Source: DATGHS01 sp035307785
GTDB lineage: Bacteria > Planctomycetota > Planctomycetia > Gemmatales > Gemmataceae
Direction: 5' to 3'
Assembly (NCBI GenBank): GCA_035307785.1
Contig: DATGHS010000337.1
Coordinates: 1 to 11,870 of the forward strand
DNA: 11,870 nucleotides
In this document: positions 8,197 through 11,870 of the stretch, one piece after another
Position numbering within the stretch: the first letter of the stretch is position 1
Layout: every line of letters starts with the position of its first letter
The notes under the pieces: generated by a model
Databases searched by the model: none
Seen by the model: the letters and a program-made list of their open reading frames with translations, nothing else
Told to the model about the DNA's origin: nothing
Made by a program: the position numbers and the translations under genes

Positions 8197-8376
8197 CTTG
8201 TCGCGGCGAATAATGTTGTCGTAATGTGCCTCAATGGCTTTGATCGCGGTCTTTTCCTGGTGCTTCAGCTCTTCGACCTGGTGCTTCAGTGCCTTGATCT
8301 TGGGGTTCGGCTGCCCCCAGTTTCGATGTTAGCCCAAGAAACAACGTGATGCCGACGCCAAGGAGCTACGAGTCAT
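8197..8376 (-). pseudogene. Broken 5' end of the His-rich coiled-coil gene: start, signal peptide and helix in different frames
   Basis: On the minus strand a strong Shine-Dalgarno sequence, GGAGGA (8384-8389), sits 7 bases before an ATG at 8376. That ATG is in frame with the downstream coiled coil but hits TAA at 8331-8329 after 15 codons. In the +2 frame, bases 8365 to about 8306 read LLGVGITLFLGLTSKLGAA followed by EP, which looks like a signal-peptide core and cleavage site; a TAG directly precedes it in that frame. After about 8310 the coiled-coil frame resumes as PNPKIKALKHQVEELKHQ. One missing base between 8374 and 8365 and one extra base near the G5 run at 8314-8318 would restore a single frame of about 158 residues. 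This is inference: the alternatives are sequencing errors, real decay, or a chance hydrophobic reading. Confidence 0.45.
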
Positions 8377-8481
8377 GCGCTGGTCCTCCGATACGGGTGT
8401 GGGTAGCGCTATTCGAGAGCAACGCGAGTACGCCCTCAACCCATCTATCGGGACCGTGATGGAGATCGGACAAAAAAGTGC

Positions 8482-8509
8482 AAAAAAGCGGAATTCTTGC
8501 GAATTCCGC
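8482..8509 (-). terminator. Intrinsic terminator of the GNAT-aminotransferase gene
   Basis: Read on the minus strand, a 9-bp stem GCGGAATTC / GAATTCCGC (8501-8509 and 8488-8496) with a 4-base loop is followed directly by TTTTTT (8487-8482) and a second T6 run (8477-8472). It begins 35 bases after the stop of the fusion gene at 8545, the right place for its terminator, and isolates it from the small gene downstream. Confidence 0.88.
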
Positions 8510-8544
8510 AAAGGCAATTTCAGGTAAGCGCTAAATCATTGAAC

Positions 8545-10212
8545 TCAAGCCGACTGGAAAGCCTTGCTGCGCGCGAGCCAGACCTCCAAGCGCGCGAACA
8601 GCCGATCCAACTCGTCCTGGGAAATGGCACCCATGTTTGCGATCTGCACGAGCCGTTGCTCGGCCAAGTAGCCGCTCTGACCACCAATGAGAAAGCCCCA
8701 GCTTTCGCAACGCGTTACGAAATCAAAAGCCGATTCGTCACCCGGCGGATAAAAACTGGTAATCACCGGGCTAGCGAAACTTTCGTCGGCCAGGGGCGGT
8801 AAGCCGATATCCCGCAACCGCGTGCGGACATGACGGCCAAGCTCCGCATAATGGTCGAAACGCGCCCGCGCCTTGGCCGGGGTCGAGTACACTTCCAACG
8901 CTACCGCCAGCGCCTTGAGCAACGGAGACGGCACCGTGAAGCGTGGTCCGCTGCTCGCCAACGTGGCCGGGATGTCGAGATATGCCGGAATGCGATCCGT
9001 GTCCAGATGCGCCACGCGTTCCGGATCCGCGAAGATAAGCGAAAGTCCGGCGTAGGAACTTAGCGCCTTGCCAGTAGCTCCGGAAGCAAGATAGACCTCG
9101 CTCAAATCCAGCGGCACCGCGCCTAGGCTGCTCACGCAATCGACGCATACACGAATGTCGCGCTCGCGGGCAACGGCTACTAGCCCGGGCAAGTCATTGA
9201 TGACGCCGGTGCTCGATTCCTGGTGTACGCCCCAGACCCAGCCGCCCGGCGGAACGCGATCGAGGGCCTCGGCTACTTGATCCAAGTCCCACGGGTGTCC
9301 CCAAGGCCATTCGAGAACCGGCGGATTCATGCCAAAGCGCACCACCTGCTTGGCGATGCGGCGGCCAAATTCACCGTTGACCAGCATCAAGCCATGCTTG
9401 GCCATGGAATCCACGGCCAGCGATGCGGCAATCGCCTCATTGGCAAGGGTGCCGCTGCCCACAGTGAGCGCCAAGCCGGCCGCACCCGTTAATGCGGTTA
9501 GGGAATCGCGAACATCCTCGAACAAAGAAACAAACTGTGGCCCGCGATGATAGATCGGCGCTTCCTGAAAAGCTTGGCGCACCTCTGTGGAGAGCGGCAC
9601 TGGCCCCGGCAAGAGGGAGACAGGCTCGTCCGCCGTCGAAGTCTCCCGCTGAATCCGCCGTTCCCAGTGCTTCATCGTTCGCTGCATCTGGCACTCCACA
9701 CGGTCCAACGAAGCGATCATCGGAACGAATTGAGCCCCCGGCCGCCCCACCGGCGGCCCTATCGCCTCAAAACCAATATGTTTATAAAGTTCAGCTTGAT
9801 CTGTCACCCCCGAAATGATGAAATGCGTGTGACCGTGCACGCGGCCGAAGCAGAATAACGAATATACCAGCCCAACGATCGTAGCCGTATTTCGTTCCTC
9901 TGGCTCGATGGCCAGCAACCGCACTTCGAGCGGCCGGATGCCCGGCTTTTCCAGAATCTTCGGATCCGGCAAACGCGACGTGACTGAAAAGGGCGCCTGG
10001 TCATGCGCGCTCAACATGCCCACCAACCGTTCGCCGCGAAAAACCAAGAAATAAGTGTTTTTGTCGTGGAATTTGTCAACGAGGTAGCCGTTGCCATTAT
10101 CCGCGTGTTGAGGAATTTCTTGGACGAAGGTGCGGTAGTTCAAACGATGGACTTGCTCGAAGTCCGCAGGCGTTTCTGCTCGCTTGAATGTGTACCGGCC
10201 GAGGCGCAGCAT
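8545..10212 (-). CDS. Fusion of a LuxI/FeeM-like GNAT acyltransferase and a class V PLP aminotransferase
   Basis: A 555-residue two-domain cytoplasmic protein. Residues about 1-185 look like a GNAT-fold acyltransferase of the N-acyl amino acid synthase / autoinducer-synthase kind: YRTFVQE near 26-32, a strand with LVGML (63-67), and LEVRLLAI (95-102), where E96 and R98 match the E-x-R pattern of that group. Residues about 198-550 are a class V (fold-type I) aminotransferase related in pattern to alanine-glyoxylate or aminoethylphosphonate transaminases: LLPGPVPLS, HRGPQF, HQESSTG (H330), VCVDCVSS with cofactor-binding D358, and SGATGKALSS with Schiff-base lysine K382. Both halves look intact, so two linked activities are expected, but the substrates cannot be read from sequence. 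The ATG at 10212 has GGAGGT 6 bases upstream. An intrinsic terminator follows the stop. It diverges from the glycosylasparaginase gene. Confidence 0.85.
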   Translation of the reverse strand: MLRLGRYTFKRAETPADFEQVHRLNYRTFVQEIPQHADNGNGYLVDKFHDKNTYFLVFRGERLVGMLSAHDQAPFSVTSRLPDPKILEKPGIRPLEVRLLAIEPEERNTATIVGLVYSLFCFGRVHGHTHFIISGVTDQAELYKHIGFEAIGPPVGRPGAQFVPMIASLDRVECQMQRTMKHWERRIQRETSTADEPVSLLPGPVPLSTEVRQAFQEAPIYHRGPQFVSLFEDVRDSLTALTGAAGLALTVGSGTLANEAIAASLAVDSMAKHGLMLVNGEFGRRIAKQVVRFGMNPPVLEWPWGHPWDLDQVAEALDRVPPGGWVWGVHQESSTGVINDLPGLVAVARERDIRVCVDCVSSLGAVPLDLSEVYLASGATGKALSSYAGLSLIFADPERVAHLDTDRIPAYLDIPATLASSGPRFTVPSPLLKALAVALEVYSTPAKARARFDHYAELGRHVRTRLRDIGLPPLADESFASPVITSFYPPGDESAFDFVTRCESWGFLIGGQSGYLAEQRLVQIANMGAISQDELDRLFARLEVWLARSKAFQSA

Positions 10213-10218
10213 GCGGCC

Positions 10219-10224
10219 ACCTCC
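10219..10224 (-). promoter_or_regulatory. Shine-Dalgarno site of the GNAT-aminotransferase gene
   Basis: A consensus GGAGGT on the minus strand lies 6 bases before the ATG at 10212, the best ribosome site in the window; it fixes this start. Confidence 0.75.
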
Positions 10225-10323
10225 AGCAACTGCCTAACCCACCGGCCCGCAATCCTTTCGCCGGCCATCATCCCTAATCAGACAGGTTGGCATTCACGAA
10301 TTTTGCACAAATTAACCGGTCGG

Positions 10324-10335
10324 GCCAAATTTGGC
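10324..10335. promoter_or_regulatory. Perfect 12-bp palindrome in the divergent promoter region, candidate operator
   Basis: GCCAAATTTGGC reads the same on both strands. It lies in the 275-base spacer between the divergent fusion and glycosylasparaginase genes, 112 bases upstream of the first and 152 upstream of the second. A related half-site, GCCCAAAT, follows at 10347-10354, and ATTTGGCAA (10329-10337) can pair with TTGCCCAAAT (10345-10354) with one bulged base. It fits a dimeric repressor site. No -35/-10 boxes could be called with confidence. Confidence 0.35.
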
Positions 10336-10425
10336 AAGCAATAGTTGCCCAAATTCTCGCGGCGCGACGTTATTCCACCCCTCCCAATACATATCGGCAA
10401 ACTAAACCGCATTGTTCTTGGCAGA

Positions 10426-10466
10426 ACAGGTTTTTCTTCCCACAATAGTCTCAGCGCGAAACCTGT
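10426..10466 (+). repeat. Inverted repeat in the leader of the glycosylasparaginase gene
   Basis: ACAGGTTT (10426-10433) and AAACCTGT (10459-10466) are perfect 8-bp inverted arms 25 bases apart, ending 21 bases before the ATG at 10488. It could form a leader hairpin or be two half-sites of an operator. Confidence 0.35.
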
Positions 10467-10487
10467 CCTTTTGTTACTGAGGCCGCC

Positions 10488-11399
10488 ATGACTGAGCCTG
10501 TTGCCATTGCCACCTGGAAATTCGGCCGGGACGCCGTCGAGATCGCTTGGGAGAAATTACAACAAGGCCAGCCAGCATTGGACGCGGCCATTGCAGGCGC
10601 TCAAGCAATCGAGGACGATCCTAAAGTCGATTCAGTCGGATTCGGCGGAATTGCCAATTCCATCGGCACTGTTTCCCTGGACGCTTGCGTTATGGACGGC
10701 CAATCCCTGGCTTGTGGGGCCGTTGCCGGCCTGGAAAACATTCGCCATGCCGCTGCCTTGGCACGACGCGTGATGGAAAAGACCCCCCATGTGTTGCTGG
10801 TAGGCGAGGGGGCCAAACTCTTCGCGCTCCAGCAGGGCTTTCCACTCGAAAGCCTGCTGACAGCTGAAAGTGTGGCAAAGTGGGAAAAAACCAAGCCCCG
10901 CGCCGATCGCCCAGCCGTTCCGCCCGCACCGCCCGGTTCTCCAACCAACCACGATACGGTCAACGTTTTGGCCCTCGATAAAAAAGGGCATCTCGGTGGC
11001 GTTTGCACCACTTCGGGTTTGCCTCATAAACTTCCGGGGCGCGTCGGCGACTCGCCGCTTATCGGCGCTGGGTTGTACGTCGACGATGCCGCCGGCGCGG
11101 CGGGGGCTACGGGTGTCGGCGAGGAGGTCATTCGCATCGCCGGTACTGTTTTTATCGTGGAATTGATGCGTTTTGGCAAGAGTCCGCAAGAGGCTTGTGA
11201 GCTGGCCATCCAGCGCATCAACGCCACCGCCATTCGCCGCGGCGTCCACCCGGCCGGCGTCGCCTTCATCGCCCTCGACCCCAAGGGCCGCACCGGCGCC
11301 GCCTGTACCGTCCCGGCCAAGTTCGAATACGCCGTCGCCAGGGCCGCCAAGATCGAGCTGCTGCCGGCCAAAGTCGTGGCTCCCGAAGCGCCGAAGTGA
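10488..11399 (+). CDS. N4-(beta-N-acetylglucosaminyl)-L-asparaginase (glycosylasparaginase), Ntn hydrolase
   Basis: A 303-residue amidohydrolase of the asparaginase-2 / glycosylasparaginase family, which cleaves the GlcNAc-asparagine bond of N-linked glycopeptides and matures by self-cleavage into two chains. The cleavage site is D156-T157 in HDTV, making T157 the N-terminal nucleophile of the beta chain. Other expected active-site residues are present at the family spacing: T175 in CTTSG, R185 and D188 in GRVGDSP, and T208-G209 in GATGVGEE. W10 in ATWKFG and S49 in DSVGFGG fit the substrate-side positions of the alpha chain. The protein starts directly with the catalytic fold and has no signal peptide, unlike the secreted Flavobacterium enzyme, so it is predicted to be cytoplasmic. 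The ATG at 10488 has GAGG 5 bases upstream. Substrate could instead be isoaspartyl peptides or another aspartyl amide, but the residue pattern favours glycosylasparaginase. Confidence 0.9.
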   Translation: MTEPVAIATWKFGRDAVEIAWEKLQQGQPALDAAIAGAQAIEDDPKVDSVGFGGIANSIGTVSLDACVMDGQSLACGAVAGLENIRHAAALARRVMEKTPHVLLVGEGAKLFALQQGFPLESLLTAESVAKWEKTKPRADRPAVPPAPPGSPTNHDTVNVLALDKKGHLGGVCTTSGLPHKLPGRVGDSPLIGAGLYVDDAAGAAGATGVGEEVIRIAGTVFIVELMRFGKSPQEACELAIQRINATAIRRGVHPAGVAFIALDPKGRTGAACTVPAKFEYAVARAAKIELLPAKVVAPEAPK

Positions 11400-11801
11400 A
11401 GCTTTTTATAACTCTTCCAGCGCTGTGGCGCTCGCCACTCAACCCATAAGCGCTCGAATTGCCGCACCTTGCGCGCTACAGCATTAGCTCAAATCCGCTC
11501 AAGGTGCGCGCCAGCGCGCTCATTCGAGTCGACGTAAGCCCTTTGTAGAATTGGTGTTCCGCGTGTGCGCCTCGCGCCTTTATACAACTTGAGCTAATTG
11601 TGCGCTGAGCGGTACCTTGAGCGGTGCTCGGGGCGGTGCGTTGAGCGGTACCCAGTGCGGTGCGGTTGGTGGGATCGTAGTTGCTATGCACGAAAGGTCT
11701 CAACTTTTGGTTCATCTCGGAGCCCGCCGCGACACAGCGGCGCATGCCAAGCCGCAGAATTGTACGGTCCATCAAGCGAAAATCAAAACTTTGTGTGTGG
11801 C
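11400..11801. other. Repeat-rich non-coding spacer
   Basis: About 400 bases with no credible gene. A 99-codon minus-strand frame (11476-11775) has no family-like sequence, and its middle merely translates the 12-bp repeat into a TAxx pattern. The spacer holds several inverted repeats: CTCGAAT / ATTCGAG (11453-11459, 11522-11528), CGCACCTTG / CAAGGTGCG (11463-11471, 11500-11508), and ATTAGCTCAA / TTGAGCTAAT (11483-11492, 11589-11598), plus the tandem array listed separately. No intrinsic terminator for the glycosylasparaginase gene was found in it. Confidence 0.5.
11602..11661. repeat. Five tandem 12-bp repeats
   Basis: Read on the minus strand, five consecutive 12-mers all begin with ACCGC: ACCGCACTGGGT, ACCGCTCAACGC, ACCGCCCCGAGC, ACCGCTCAAGGT, ACCGCTCAGCGC. 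The first half of the unit is fixed and the second half varies. The related sequence CCGCTCAAGGT also occurs once in the opposite orientation on the plus strand at 11496-11506. Confidence 0.8.
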
Positions 11802-11843
11802 AAAAAAAATGCCGCCCTGTTCCAGCGAGGGAAACAGGGCGGC
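11802..11843 (-). terminator. Intrinsic terminator of a minus-strand gene beyond the right edge
   Basis: Read on the minus strand, an 11-bp stem GCCGCCCTGTT / AACAGGGCGGC (11833-11843 and 11811-11821) with an 11-base loop is followed, after one base, by eight T residues (11809-11802). It points to transcription entering from the right. In the remaining 27 bases the minus strand offers TGA (11869-11867) or TAG (11864-11862) as possible stops of that gene. Confidence 0.88.
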
Positions 11844-11870
11844 CTTCGCATTTGAACCCGTCTATTTCAG

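Noticed and set aside
10632..11249. 205-codon minus-strand open frame
   Set aside because: Opposite the glycosylasparaginase, whose catalytic residues are all in the plus frame.
11415..11435. AGCGC/GCGCT hairpin after the glycosylasparaginase as its terminator
   Set aside because: Short stem with no T-run on the plus strand.
11476..11775. 99-codon minus-strand open frame as a repeat protein
   Set aside because: The TAxx pattern is just the translated 12-bp repeat; there is no ribosome site or family-like flank, and it ends without relation to the downstream terminator.
11844..11864. GGGTTCAAAT on the minus strand as a tRNA T-arm
   Set aside because: The flanking five-base arms do not pair and no acceptor, D or anticodon arms are present.

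Overview
The window is very probably from a planctomycete, most likely a Pirellulales-type lineage. This is inferred from the gene content: two membrane-anchored Hanks-type Ser/Thr kinases, one of which carries DUF1080 (3-keto-disaccharide hydrolase-like), TIGR03067-like and DUF1579-like modules behind its membrane anchor. That combination is a planctomycete hallmark. Base composition is moderately GC-rich, and genes are spaced singly on both strands with no obvious operon.

Layout, left to right. (1) A very large plus-strand Ser/Thr kinase, 1-4077, appears cut at its 5' end by the window edge. Its cytoplasmic kinase domain is followed by three membrane segments and about 940 residues of predicted extracytoplasmic domains. 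(2) A 320-base spacer leads to a small secreted DUF1579 protein, 4398-4916, related in domain type to the C-terminal modules of the first kinase. (3) A 12-bp stem-loop at 4926-4961 separates it from a convergent second kinase, 4970-6910 on the minus strand, with one membrane segment and a DUF4384-like C-terminal domain. (4) Divergent from it is an MtfA/M90-type zinc peptidase, 7114-7896. (5) Three bases downstream is a convergent small His-rich coiled-coil gene, 7900-8196. Its coding frame clearly continues upstream, but its signal peptide and start look broken by compensating frameshifts. (6) A fusion of an N-acyl-amino-acid-synthase/LuxI-like GNAT domain with a class V aminotransferase occupies 8545-10212 on the minus strand, followed by a textbook intrinsic terminator. 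(7) Across a divergent spacer holding a perfect 12-bp palindrome is a plus-strand glycosylasparaginase of the Ntn-hydrolase class, 10488-11399. (8) The last 470 bases are non-coding. They hold a five-unit 12-bp tandem repeat, several inverted repeats built on a GCTCAA motif, and an intrinsic terminator for a minus-strand gene lying beyond the right edge.

How the genes may relate (inference): the left half looks like a surface-sensing neighbourhood, with two receptor-like kinases flanking a secreted protein that shares a domain type with one of them. The right half holds stand-alone enzymes. No CRISPR array, tRNA, rRNA, insertion sequence or phage gene was seen. The least ordinary items are the GNAT-aminotransferase fusion, the broken His-rich coiled-coil gene and the repeat-rich right-hand spacer.
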